Origin: Arctopsyche grandis
Lineage: Eukaryota > Arthropoda > Insecta > Trichoptera > Hydropsychidae
NCBI RefSeq assembly: GCF_051622035.1
Contig: NC_135357.1
Span: 37,491,691-37,555,690 of the forward strand
DNA: 64,000 nucleotides
Direction of reading: 5' to 3'
Part shown: piece after piece, positions 46,306 to 59,800 of the stretch
Layout: each line of letters opens with the position of its first letter
How positions within the stretch are numbered: position 1 is the stretch's first letter
Notes under the pieces: generated by a model
The model's input: only the letters and a program-made list of their open reading frames with translations
What the model was told of the DNA's origin: nothing
Database searches by the model: none
Made by a program: the position numbers and the translations under genes

Positions 46306-47748
46306 AGTAAGATGCAGAGAAATCGCATCACTTTCAATTGTTCGATGTTTTCGATTTTTTTTAATTACATGAAGCTATACACAAGTTTTTTTGGTTTTAT
46401 TATTTGATTTCAACTATTTAACATGTTTTACGATTAAAAAAGATTATTTATATTTTTAAATTAAGGCGAGATACGAATTTTAAAAAAACATGCAAAATAG
46501 GGCATTTTTCTTGTATTTCAAATGTCTCTAGCTAAAATAATATTACAGTATATATTTTTCTATGAATTAAAATACATAGGCAATGAACATATGACAACAA
46601 TAAATAGTAATATAATAATTACTAGACAATCGTCTTGCTTCTATGATGGGATGGTACCTGCCAGTGGGGACAATACGACTTTTTTTAGTATGTCGTCCGA
46701 AATTTCTGCAAACCATACATTTTCAACAGTTTTTTTAACTCATAATTTGTCCCAAGGTGCTGTTTTTATTCCCTTTGCTTTATAATAGCCTGTAAATATT
46801 CGATAGGTTGTAAGTCCCGACTATTGTCTGGTCATTTTAGCGACCCTAAACCCTTTTTAACGGCAGTTATATGGAAAAAGATGGTTTTACTGCGAAAAAT
46901 TCCACAAAATTTGGACTTAAGATGATTGGGAGAATGTAATCTTTACTGACGAGAGCAAGTTTAATCTTGGCGACTCCGACAGAATAAATTGGATGAGGAG
47001 AAAGCCGAACGAACATTTCGAACGAAAGTCAACCGACTTCAAAATTTCAGGCCGATTTTGCAAATTATCATCGGGCACAAATGATATTTATTGTATTTAA
47101 AATAAGTGATTGATATCATCAAACAAATTTAATAGCGTTTTATTAAGTTTGGACGGCTATTTTTTTTACAAATACAAAAATACAAAGAGAAAGTAGATAT
47201 TCATCACTAAAATGACCAGACAATAGCCCCGACTTACAACCTATCGAATATTTATGGGCTATTATAAAGCAAAGGGAATAAAAACAACACCCTGGGGCAA
47301 ATTATGAGTTCAAAAAACTGTTAAAAATGTATGGTTTGAAGAAATTTCGAATGACATACTAAAAAAAGTCATATTGTCCGTGGGGGCAGGTATGGGTCCT
47401 GTCATAAAAGCTAGACGATTGTCTAGTAATTATTATATTACTATTTATTGTTGTCATATGTCCATTGCCTATGTATTTTAATTCATAGAAAAATATATAC
47501 TGTAATATTATTTTAGCTAGAGACATTTGAAATACATAAAAGAAAAATGCCCTATTTTGCATGTTTTTTTAAAATTCGTATCTCGCCTTAATTTAAAAAT
47601 ATAAATAATCTTTTTTAATCGTAAAACATGTTAAATAGTTGAAATCAAATAATAAAACCAAAAAAAAATTGTGTATAGCTTCATGTAATTAAAAAAAATC
47701 GAAAACATCGAACAATTGAAAGTGATGCGATTTCTCTGCATCTTACTG
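46306..47748 (+). mobile_element. Tc1/mariner element rearranged into a long palindrome
   Basis: The ends are CAGTAAGATGCAGAGAAATC and its complement at a TA target (TA on both sides). The left arm 46306-46840 is a near-perfect reverse complement of the right arm 47206-47748. Between them, 46900-47050 encodes (plus strand) DWENVIFTDESKFNLGDSDR, the transposase segment around the second catalytic Asp. The right arm encodes the following segment in broken frames, about 'DNSPDLQPIEYLWAIIKQ', including the third catalytic position's region. The 5' end and N-terminal part of the transposase are missing, replaced by an inverted copy of the 3' half. It is inactive. Confidence 0.88.
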
Positions 47749-48401
47749 TACATAATAAAAAAAAAATAATAATAATAAATTTCGAATACTCACTGATAAT
47801 TTCGAAATATTTACTGACAGTTTAGTTATTTTTGTTGATCAAAAGCTGAATAAATTACTGCTCAATTAATAAATACACGTCATATTTAATAATGTTTTAA
47901 GATGATATTTGGATGGCTTGGTGCACAGATATTGTATGTCCATTTTTGAATTTGTATCCAATTTTAATTTTCTAGATGATGTTTAACAACTACATAGTAG
48001 TGTTGTCTCCAAATGAATTGAATGAATTTCTTTTCTCATTCTCCCACAACAAATAAAAAAAATGTGATTATTTGCATAAATTATTCTGTTGCGAAATGTT
48101 GATTTTTGCTGCTTTGCATTCACGCACCGCCACTGCGCTGACTCGATATTGACATCTAATAATTTTTTAACGGTCGAATAGATTATTTATATATTATTTT
48201 TGACGGGTCAGTGGTGTTGGGACGTGCGTCTAGAGCTGAACACACCACCGCTACCTTTCTTCATCTCATTTTATTATTACAATATTCACGAGACGGCCGA
48301 CCGTTCAACTTCACCATTCACTTTAATTTCTTCTTATTAATAGTTTTGAATATGAATTAAAATCAAAATTTCAACTCGAATACAAATAAATAATAATAAA
48401 A

Positions 48402-51400
48402 ATGAGTGAATCCTTGCCGAATATTGTATTAAATTTCAATAAGATAGTCATCGGTCCAGTCCTCTTCTACTGCGCCCTTTTTTATCGTAAGTCTATTTAT
48501 TATATTTATTATATAAAAGTGTTGTGCCCGATGAAATATCATCGCATGGGTTATGGCATATTAAGTTATTAAATTTTAAAAAAATTAAATAAATGTGTCG
48601 GTCTGTGTTTGATCGAATTTTTTTCAAATATATTTAATTGTTTAATATGAAAAAAACATGGTAAAACCTACCTACCTACATATCTATACGTGTATATATA
48701 AAATTGAATGTCTGTTTTTAATGCACAAACATTTTTTTTAAGATACAAAGTATTTTACTCAATGTACAGTTAAATCGTACCCTTTTATTTTTTAACATAT
48801 TAGCCACAGTAACATTACAGAGTACTCTAACACGTCACTGTGTCCAGTCAAACAATCATAGCATCATAATAATAATAATAACCTTAGTCATAATAATAAC
48901 TACCTGCTATATTTTGATGGAAAAATCATTGATATTTATCTATATATATAAAATTGAATGTCTCTTTGTCTGTCTGTCTCGTATAGGCTCCTAAACCACT
49001 CAACCGATTACGATGAAATTTTCAGGATTTGTTGTATACATGTCCGAGAAGCTTACTGTGAAAAAAAAAACGGGAAAAAACCTCTTAATTATAATATTCG
49101 TAATTATACTCTTAATTATATACTCTTAATTATAATATGCGCCATTGTGTAGTCAAGGAAATGTGTTCGTTGGTAACCACGTTACCAGTTGACGACACGG
49201 CTTTGAAGAGACATTAGTAGAGCTCCAACCAACGGGAACGGGAATTGTATGCCTTATTCTGGCATTGCAACGCATACCGTGTTCAGCTAGTAAATAATAT
49301 AAAAATGAATTAATTTTCAATGGATGGCGCTAAATGCTCTGAGACTATTTTCCTAGAGGAAACATCGGTAGTAAACAGTATATATAGAAGTTTTTTTTTT
49401 ATCTGTTATTATGTTCGTATTATTATATATTCGTACGTTTTGTTGGCAGTGTTATAACTGTGTCGAATCTAAAACACTATTATAGTACGGCAAGCGTTAT
49501 TGCACACAGGCACACACAGAATAGCTCTTTTATATATGACATTTATCGGCATATTCATATGTACTTATGAAGCCCTCTGTATATCGTACCCAGAATTAAA
49601 AAAAAACACACATGTGTGAATGTTTGTTTCCATAACTATTCCATGGTATTATTTTCAATATAAGGATACATATAAAATTGTAAGAAATGCACTACAAGTA
49701 AAATTTAAAAAAACTTTTTTTCTATTTTCTTTATACTTCATCTCTTGCTTATATAATTTTTTTCTTGATTATATAAAAATAATAATAATAATCTATACTA
49801 ATATTTATTTTGCATATGTATAATATTATGAAAAATAATATTTTATTTTATATCGTGTTATTTGAGCAAGACATTTTTATATTCTATGTGCATATACAAA
49901 AAAAAAATACATTAACACTAATTTATAAAATACAATACAATCTTGTCGCAGTTTAAAAATGAAATATGATTTTTGAATTTAGCCATACTTGTATGTATGT
50001 ATATATTTGTTTAATTTAAGCATTAAATTATTCATTTGAAATACCTTCCAAAGGTATCACTTAGAGCGAAGACGTTGAGCAATGTCTCATTTCGTAATAT
50101 CCATAGTGTTCAAAAAGTGTTAATTGTACAAAAAACAAAACAGTAGAAGACAATGCAGCGGCGCCGTCGATAAAATCGACCGTTTGAAATTAATATTTGA
50201 AGAATACGGCGTATCGGTCAATGTGAGATTAAGGTGAAGGTAAGTTAATAGGACTCGAATTCAATTTCTCCTTTTTATGAGGCTTGCAAATTTTGTTTGG
50301 TTTTTATACTATCTTATATGAAGTTCTGCAGCAAGTCCAAACTGTTTGTTTGATATGCCGCATGTTAAACATTGATGTTTTAATCTTATCTCGAAGAATA
50401 TCTAACCATTGTCACATATACATATATATATATATGTAGTATTAATATATATATTTTCTTAGTGTGGTACAAAAAAAAACGACACTGACTAAATGTCCTG
50501 ATAAAATTTGATATCATCGCTGATATTACGAGGAGACGCAGTAGGCCTTTGAGCCTCGTAATAGCAAAGTTCGGCTGTCACCCGAACACGGACATCGTTA
50601 TCATTGTACGATACGAGATGCACAGTAACGAGTTCAAAGCACCACATCCGGATCTATTCTTATCTTATGTCATATGTAATAGTATTACATACTATGTGAG
50701 ACTTCCTCGACGGTGGAATACCAATCTATTGTTGCCGCATTGACCTTGTGAGGATTGAGGGGTATCGGAGCTCGGCGTCAACGTGGCGACAACGATAACA
50801 GTTCAAATTCGGACTATCAATATTGCGTTGACACAGCGACACGACCCATCACATTATTTTAATCATCATCGATACGTGCACTCACTTGTGTGCGTGTATA
50901 AAAAAAGCAGCTAATGTCAGTAAAGCCGAAGGTTAAGCTGCGGACGAAATTTAATCTTTCACCCCGCGGAACAATCGATCGGCCAAATGTTATTAATATA
51001 TGCATGCACGGCATTATCTAACAAGACAAATGACATTGCCGAATGATTTTAAATTGGGCGACGCCAGGAGCGTTTTAAAAATGTATTTCTAGTAAACAAC
51101 ATATGAATGCGTTTTTATCATAGCTGCTATCCCCAAAAAAAATATTATATTGTCTTTTCCAAACACTTTCAGTTTCATTGACAGATTTAAAGTCATTTTT
51201 CTTTTACTCTTCTATGTATTTTATTTTGAGAACAATTTAAACGTCCATTTTATAAAATAAATGGATTTAAAAAAAAGTTGTGTGCATTTCTAAATGACTG
51301 ATACAGATTGCATTAGAAACTTTGCTCTAATATAAACCCACTTTAGAGGTCAAAGAAGTCAACCAATAAAGCCCTATACATGAGCCCCCCCCCCCCCCCC

Positions 51401-54400
51401 CAACGAATACAGTCTGAGAGACCTTTGCTTTGATCAAAATCTTTGAAAAAAATATGACAATGACCAAAATACGAACTGACAACGACCAACGCTTCTCTCT
51501 ACCGGATTCCTTCATTTTTACACTTCGGCTTGGGACCTTCGACTTGACATCATCATTCATATTCACACGTAATATGTAAACAAAAGTAAAATCTTTTGAC
51601 AGTTGTCAATAGCGGAAGACTGCCACGTTGCCACTTTTAGTATCTATTCTAATGTTGAAATCTATTTTCTCGAATGATCGTTACATATTTTTTAATGGTC
51701 ACTTTATAATGCCAAAATATTCGATTCGATGCACAAGACGAGATTGTTTAATGCACCGAAAATAATGCAAAATTTTAATGCACAAACATTTTTTTTAAGA
51801 TACAAAGTATTTTTCTTGATGTACAATTAAATTGTACTCTTTTATTTTATTTTATTTTTAACATATTAACCACAGTGACATTACAGAGTATTCTAACGCG
51901 TCACTGTGTCCAATCACACAATCATAACATCATAATAATAACTACCTGCTATATTTTGATGAAAATATCATTGATATTTATCTATATATACATATATAAA
52001 ATTGATGTCTGTTTGTCTGTCTCGAATAGGCTCCTAAAACAAAGAACGATTACGATGGAACTTTCAGGATTTGTTGTATGCATGTCCGGGAAGCTTACTG
52101 TGAAAAAAAACCTCTTAATAATAATATTCGTAATAACGATTTTACCGACGCGAAAGTTTGAAGCGCCGTTGTGTAATCAAGGAATTTTGTTCGTTGGTAA
52201 CCACGTTACCAGTTGGTTTATGATGACACGACGTTGAAGAGACGTTAGTAGAGCTCCAACCATGCCGGGTTCAGCTAGTAATTGATAAAATCAACCACGG
52301 GCGTTGCTCCACGACCACTCAACTAGTTCAGCACAGCTTACATTAAGCAGGTCAATTTCATCTGCTCAACCTGGTTGAGCAGATATATCGCTCTAGATAT
52401 TGGAGACGTTGCCAACATATTTGTGCGAGCCACAGGAGGAGAAGACAAATCACGATTCCTCAGGTCCCTGAATTTACTAGGTGTATAAAACTTAAATTCA
52501 ATTGTGAACTAACTTATAGCGTACATATGTACATCATTATCCAAACATATGCATCCTCACTATTAATCATCACACTTTTAATACTATAGAATGTCAACAC
52601 CGGATTGACACTTTCATTCAAGCATTTGTGAAAAGATAATTTCAACTATCAAATACTGTATTTATTAAACTTTGAGTTTTGTCGTTTCAGTTGACTACGT
52701 TGACATCGACTACTCGCTATGGCTGTCATGGCTGCTCATGCCGCTGATCATCACATTCCTGTTGCCAGTAGTCATCATCGTACTGCTATACTTGAGCGCA
52801 ATCATATTCCACATATACAAATTCAACAGGTAAAGCTATCTCAATTTACTTTTATGCATATCATATAATAATATATAATAGAATAAATAGTCCTTGATCT
52901 TCAATTGTGCTATAAAATAAATAAGGCTTATCGTAAGGTGACGAACGTCTGAACCGTTTGACCTCATTAGAAATGTCCGTCTGATTATTATTACCATAAT
53001 AATATGCTCTATTATTATTATGATTACAGAGAAAAACTCGTCAACACATCTGATTGGAAACACCGAGGACGACAGGCTGTAGCTGCCGTTTGGGACGCTC
53101 ACGGATGGTTCTGGCACGGTACGTCGTCCTGACTGAAGCCGAGATCTAAATTCTCTCGTGCAAAATGCCCGATTTATTAATATTGATATGTTACATACAA
53201 ATGAACAGAACTTTGCATATATATATATATATATATACATATATACATAATATGAAATTATTTTAGGTTATAATATTTAAAATGGCGTCTAGTGCATTTT
53301 TTCTTGATAAATAAAACAAAAGGTTTATTTTGAAAATAATTGCTTTTCCATTATAATCATTTCCTGGTATTTAAACTTCGAGCAGCATAAACTATTTAGA
53401 AATTCTTTATTATATGATTTATGTAAATTATATATGTATGTATGTATTAGTCTTTCAATAAAACCTCGTTAATTCGAAATTAGAGACCAAAATTTGTAGC
53501 TCTGTGTACTGATCAGGCTGCACTGTTAACTAAGGGCGAAAACACACTGAGTGGTACGTTGTACGTGTTTTTTTAGATACTTTGAAATATGCGAAAAAAA
53601 CGCAGCACCCCGTACACGTAAACAGTCCCAAAAATCACCCCCTGGAGTGTTTTTGATGATATTTGACAGTGATCGATAACGGTGAATCCCATATTTGAAG
53701 AAATTTGTTGGTTGCATATATATACATATGTATATATACCAGGAAGGCCTAACAGGCAAACCCCAATACGCCTTCCTGGTCAATTATAAAACAATGCAAC
53801 ATTTTTATTACACAAACCGCTGAATTACGAGACACTGAAACCTCGAAATTAACTAGACATCTATAAATTTTGTTGTATAATAATCATACTCAAGTAGTGG
53901 TAGGAAGGTTTTTAGCCAATTTCATCGAGGAACCGTTTCAACAATGAAATCAGAAAAATTGGCAAACTCTGATAGGAAACGATCGACCTGGAGTCACAAT
54001 ATCCAAGTCTGACCAGCAGCATTACAGATAATATACTCGGAATGAATTCTTTTCAATGGAGGTCAACTCTCGATGGTAGGCAAAAGCCCAACCACTGAGC
54101 CATGCTGCTGGCTACATGGATGTGCATTCTGCACGTGCAACTACACCTCGGTATTCGGTTTGGTGAACACCCACTGTTTACGGTCACAGCGGAAAGCCAA
54201 GGACGTGACGTCCCATACCACTCAGTGTGTTTTCGCCCGTAATACTCTCTGGATCAATGAATGTATTTTTTTCAAAGTTTGATCAAAATATGCAATTGAA
54301 TTCGATTGAATTTTGACTGTTTGAATCTCAGCATGTACGAAAGACGAGATATTCATGGGGTTGCGCAGATGACATTTCGATGTACATTGATGATTGACAA

Positions 54401-55771
54401 TTCTTAAAATTGATTTGGATCTTTCTGGCAAGTTTAAAATGGCAAAAGCCAAGACAAAATGAGGATGCAGCCACGTGGTTTGCAACCATTTGTAGCGGAG
54501 CGCTATTTACAGTATCTTTTGTTTATACTTCTCTCGTTCACTTTCGGCTACACTCGTGTTTTGCTTCGTCTTTTTCATTACGCTTTGTATATTTTAGCAT
54601 TCAATGCACAAGTTTCGCATCCATACCTCAACGATTAGCAAAAAGCTAAAGCTTTTTGGTTGAAAAATTCATTTACCTGATATAATCCTGAATTTAATAT
54701 GATCACAATATACAATGGTTTTTATATTTTTTAGGATATGAAATATCCGGATTGGAAAACATCCCATCCGACTCGCCGGTCCTGTTCATCTACTACCACG
54801 GAGCACTGCCCATTGACATGTATTACTTCATCGCGAAACTGTACCTATGCAGAAATCGGTTAATTCATACAGTAGCTGACCGCCTGCTATTCAAAATTCC
54901 AGGTATACCCATTGCAGAATAATCAGTGGCGGCTCTTGAAATTAAAAAAAAAAAAACGGTTTGGTACTGCAGTACCTCTTAGTCCCCATGCATGAGCCGA
55001 GATTGATTTTAATATTTTTAACACTTAATTCCGACCACATAGTGAGAGAATTTTAAACCTTCAGGATGGTCGATTATACTGGAAGGTTTCCACGTGATAC
55101 CTGGCACGGTGCAGCAATGCGCCAGCGTCCTGAAGGATGGCAACCTGCTGTCGATCTCGCCTGGCGGCGTCTACGAAGCCCAATTTGGCTGTGAATACTA
55201 TAGACTACTGTGGAAGAAACGACTAGGATTCGCCAAAGTCGCTCTCGAGGCCAAAGTTGTACGTATTCATCGTACTTCTCAATTGTATCCATCTTCTAAA
55301 TTAATTCACGTACCGTTTATTCTTTGCAGCCGATCGTACCACTGTTCACGATGAACGTGCGTGAAGCGTTCCGCACCGTAGGAATATTGCGTAGGTTATT
55401 TCTGCGGATCTACACGCTGACGAGGATCCCACTAGCCCCCATCTACGGTGGATTCCCCGTCAAGCTGGTGACGCACGTCGGAAAGCCGATCCCGTACGAC
55501 GGCTCGCTTACGCCAGAGCAACTCCACTGCAAGGTAATAGTTCAAGAATTGGAACGAACTTTCAGCTCCGTGTGGATTTTCACGCGTTTTTTGTGTTGTA
55601 CAGGTGGCTGCGGCTATCGAAGATCTAATTGAGACGCACCAGCGCATTCCAGGGAGCATAACGAGAGCGCTGATAGAACGCATATACCAAGTTCCCAAGA
55701 CTAAGACTAAGACTAATAAAAACCATACCGTCGTTGAAAACGACAAAGAAACAACGACAGAGGAGAGTTGA
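48402..55771 (+). CDS. TMEM68: TMEM68-type membrane acyltransferase
   Basis: Seven exons: 48402-48486, 52691-52829, 53030-53118, 54735-54902, 55065-55258, 55330-55533 and 55604-55771 (stop TGA). They give 348 residues against 324 in human TMEM68, with all phases consistent. Residues about 30-75 hold hydrophobic membrane segments (LSWLLMPLIITFLLPVVIIV, then LLYLSAIIF). The lysophospholipid-acyltransferase catalytic motif H-X4-D is in YYHGALPIDMYYF, followed by the substrate-pocket blocks LLSISPGGVYEA, AKVPIVPLFTMN and PLAPIYGGFPVKL, and HQRIPGSI near the C-terminus. TMEM68 proteins are ER membrane acyltransferases linked to neutral lipid (ether and triacylglycerol) synthesis. The last exon adds a Lys/Thr-rich tail. 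Intron 1 (4.2 kb) carries two copies of a Helitron/LINE-tail composite. The gene converges tail-to-tail with the coactivator-like gene at 56831. Confidence 0.95.
48717..49290 (+). mobile_element. LINE-tail plus Helitron composite, copy 1
   Basis: Starts TTTTAATGCACAAACATTTT. A reversed retroposon tail with a hairpin lies at about 48800-48840, then the Helitron H1 start (ATATATAAAATTGAATGTCT) at about 48945, ending GCATTGCAACGCATACCGTG, TTCAGCTAG at 49290. The same junctions recur at 51774-52278. Confidence 0.7.
51774..52278 (+). mobile_element. LINE-tail plus Helitron composite, copy 2
   Basis: The same order and junctions as 48717-49290 (TTTTAATGCACAAACATTTT, hairpin tail, ATATAAAATTGATGTCTG, CTAG), with a deletion removing the GGGAACGGGAATT region just before the end. 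It lies in the same TMEM68 intron, about 3 kb downstream of copy 1. Confidence 0.7.
53737..54115 (-). mobile_element. tRNA-derived SINE S1
   Basis: Minus strand. The A-box region GCATGGCTCAGTGGTTGGGC is at about 54100. The B box is weakened (the GGTTCGATCC core is partly lost). The body block and the perfect terminal hairpin CCAGGAAGGC…GCCTTCCTGG (53738-53779) are intact. It lies in TMEM68 intron 3. Confidence 0.8.
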
Positions 55772-56034
55772 GTGTCGTTACGCTTTTTATGTGAGACTAA
55801 TTTATAAGTTAAGTTTAGATCTTGTTGGTTACGTTGCCATAAGATGAGATGACAGTTTGTGTACTGATATACCGGGCCTGATCCTTAATTAGATAACTCG
55901 GTATACGCTATTTGCTACGGCCTGTCATGCATTTGAGAGATAAATATCATTACCATGAAATAGCTATTCTAAAAGCTAGTACCGTCACTACACCTGTGAA
56001 ATCTCAAATTTCTCGAAAGTCATATCATGTCTCA

Positions 56035-56040
56035 AATAAA
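56035..56040 (+). terminator. Poly(A) signal of TMEM68
   Basis: AATAAA about 265 bp after the stop codon at 55771. Other A/T-rich candidates follow, so the end is approximate. Confidence 0.5.
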
Positions 56041-56830
56041 GCTAATCTTTTGATGTTTATAGATTTAATATACATATAATATTATATTCTTGCTTCTTTT
56101 TCTTTTTTTTGTGTTTGAAATGTAAAAGAATATGTTGTCGAGTAGACGATAGTCATATTTTCAGGGTCTAAACATATTTATCTAAAAATTTATATGTAAT
56201 ATATATATACGTGGCAATCATTCAATAGTAATAATTACGTATGTATGTATGTATGTATGTTATCGACAATTTTGTTATGACACTACTTAATATTGCAATT
56301 CCATTTGTCGTTCATTTTACGACAGTCCAAATCGTGGCATTTTTATTCTTTAAGATTATTTAAGATTTATTTGAAATGAATATGTAATGTATGTATGTAA
56401 TAAAAAAAGACACTTATTTTACTATTATTATAATATTTAAACTAATTGAACAAACTATTGTATCAGTTCTATATTGTACTTGCTACGATTCCTTATATGT
56501 ATGTATGTATAGAAATAGTGTACTTACGAGACCTAGCAAATTTTCAAATATATTATAATATACATATACATAATATTTATTAATTACAATTTTACAAAAA
56601 TGTTGAAAAAAATATATATACATATACTAAATGTTCACAAATGATGAAAAAAAAAAAATAGCACAATTTATTTACGTCTATCCTTGTCCATTGTATATAC
56701 ATATATTTTTGTAAATATAAAATGAAGTTATGTATGTATTATATGTACGTTCTTTTAAGTAGTTTTTATCTATTCTTATCACACATTTCTAAAGATTGTT
56801 TCGTTTTACGTGTCACACAGTTTTTGTATT

Positions 56831-59800
56831 TTAGAACAGATTGAACGAATTCTCATCGAATGGCTGCGAAGATTGTTGAGATTGAGGAGGTCGTTGTCCG
56901 CCGAGACCACTTCCGGGACGATACTGCGGCTGCTGATTAGATCAACAAATTACTTTAACGGCATACGCCTACTTTAGTACGTTAGAAAAGAGGGAGAGAA
57001 AATAAATATGGATATTAGAAGAAAAAAAACGGCATGCTTCAAGTGTGTTATTATATAAGCGAGAAAAAAAGCAACTGAAAAGAAGAATCCGCAGGCAAAA
57101 TAAAAAACGTTAATAAAAAGCAATATATTTTAGGTTAAATAATTTTTATTAATAATATAATAATAATAATGCTTAGTAGATTATTAAATAAGCGTAATTA
57201 ATAATAACATAGTAAAACAGTGCATTAAAGTATAGGCAATAGAAACAGAACAAGTAGGTACATACATAATGTAATATGTAATAATTTTATATAAATTTGT
57301 ACAAAACTAATTAATATGTAGGTACTCAAATGAGATCAATCAAAGGTTAATAATAGTCATCCTCCGCTCCAGACGACACGTATAGTATATAATATATAGT
57401 ACATTCAGTGTCGTCTGGATCGGCGGTATGATGTCGAATAAATAATATGCGGATAAAAGCATGCGTTTGTAGCGGAGTGTCGGAGACGGAGACGACTACA
57501 TGTGCTGGTTCGGAGGCCGTAAGCCGCCTGGAGCTGGCGGACGACCTCTAGCACGCACCTGCTGCACACGAGACACATTCACATTCAACGACATTCTTAT
57601 TATGATGATAGCTTACATGTGCAATCAACGTGCAAAGTATAATAATATGTATATGGAAAGAGTCTACAAAGTCAAAGCAAGCAACCGCTCGGATACTATA
57701 TAATATTTTTCAATATCAGTTCCACTCTATGCGGTGTTTAAGGTCTGCTCCGAATAGGTGAATCTTTTTGAGGTCGTCAAGTGCCGAAGAATTACATTGG
57801 TTGGTGGTTTTCATACTCTTATACAAGTGCAAAGGAGATTACATTTGGACTAGTTGTTAATATTACAATAATGTGTAGTCTGTTATATATGTACATGTGT
57901 TAAATTACTAGTCTAGACCGTTAGCGGTGCGCTAGTTTGTGTATGGGGGGGTTGAATTGAGTAATTTCACCAGCTAAATAAGTTATTTCAAAAAATTATA
58001 AAAGATAAATAACAAACCAAATGTTATTCTGAGGCATAACAATAACACTGAGCATCAAAAAAAAAACACTACATGAATCGTTACTAGTTTTGACCCACTA
58101 AATTCGAATATGACAATGATGTTTGTCAGCTTGCTCTTTAATTCAAAATCTAGTATTATTGCTGTGCCAAAAGTGACTATTGGAATCAATAGTCAGATGG
58201 TTTTTCTATTGATTATGATTTTTTATTGCTTTTGATATACTAATAATTAATTAGTAGTAATGAGCGATGGCCATTTCACATTGAACATTTCATATTGTAA
58301 TTTAAAATCATTTAACTCATTTAAAAAAATATTAATATTGAAAACGACCCTTATAAACGTGGTAAAGTGAATAATTGGCAAAATTAGCTCGTGATATTAC
58401 GAAATAATATATTGTTGACTTTTAAAATCGCTAGATAATTAATTATACGTATTTTAAAGCAATAAAAAATTAAAATCAACCGAAAAAACATCTTGACTAT
58501 TGATCATAATATTCAAATTCAGTGGGTCAAACTTAGTAATTAGATGATTCTCCGCTCGGGTAAGTAAAAAACCCGATTTTTTTGTGGCTCAGTGTAATCA
58601 TTAAAACGAGTTGTTTCAGCGTAATAAATAAAAAGCTCAAAGTTGAACTTGAAAATGCTTGAGCAACTAAATAAATAAATTCAATAAAAAAAAAAATAGA
58701 TTAACCTATTCGGTGCGCACCAAAAGGATACAAACAACTACGTTTAATATACATATGTAATATATAATATATATACGGAATGAGAAATATATGAGTGATA
58801 TTGAATACCTGCTGCAAGAGATGTCTCAGTCCGGGATTGCTAGACATCACGGGTCGCATCATTCGATTACCGGGTGCATTGCCCATGGAGCCACCTAATC
58901 AATTCCAACTTAAATAAACTGACACACACTCAACGGTCGTATGCGGTGAAAGTACACGGATAAAAATCATTACCGGTAGGCACCTGCTGCTGCTGTCCCG
59001 GCGCCGATCCCGGCCCCTGCGACATCATACCGATCGCACCCTGGCCCATGCCGACCTGACTCTGCGCCATCCCCACCTGCCCCTGGCCCATGCCGACCTG
59101 ATTCGGGCCCCCCATCCCCACTTGGCTCTGCCCCATTCCCACTTGATTCTGTCCCATACCGACTTGACTCTGACCCATCCCCACTTGGCTCTGCCCCATG
59201 CCCACTTGGTTCTGACCGATTCCCACTTGGCTCTGCCCCATCACCACTTGATTCTGCCCCATCGACACTTGGCTCTGACTCATCGGTACCTGGCCTTGGA
59301 CCATGAGGCTGGGATTTTGCCCCATTGCGCCCGTACCCTGATTCGCAGCGCCGCCCGCTCGACTCATCTGCATCAGCTGCGCCTGAAAACATGTACCAAC
59401 GTCAAAACGCTTTCGTCACATCAAATAGTTGAATTGCCAATCAATATCTGACTAATTTACTAGATTAAGTTCATAAATAATATCAATAACAATTGATGTT
59501 TGAAAGACAGTAAGCCCCCTACTGGCATTTTTGTAATAGCAAAACTTCACGGAACAAACTCCACTGCAAATGTTTTGCTTTTTTATGTCAAGAATTTTGC
59601 AGTATTGTGGAGAGTATAAATTTCGTTAAAATTGAGCTCAACCCACCAGTGGTGACTTCATTCAACTATAAGTACGTACAGTACCGTGCATTGAAATCTC
59701 ATTACCTCTAAATATTTTGAATTCTCGGAATTTCTCGGTAGAAGGTTCCCTGCTTTCTAAAATACTTTCTAAAATTTCAAACATTTTGAGGTATTCTATT

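Noticed and set aside
50549-50743. 64-codon frame in TMEM68 intron 1
   Set aside because: No domain and no matching splice phase; not needed for the complete TMEM68 protein.
54923-54945. Possible hAT end (CAGTGGCGGCTCTTGAAATT)
   Set aside because: Only one end is present in the 160-bp intron and no duplication was found.
59122-59451. 109-codon plus-strand frame rich in Leu and His
   Set aside because: It is the antisense of the Met-Gly-Gln array in the minus-strand coactivator-like gene.
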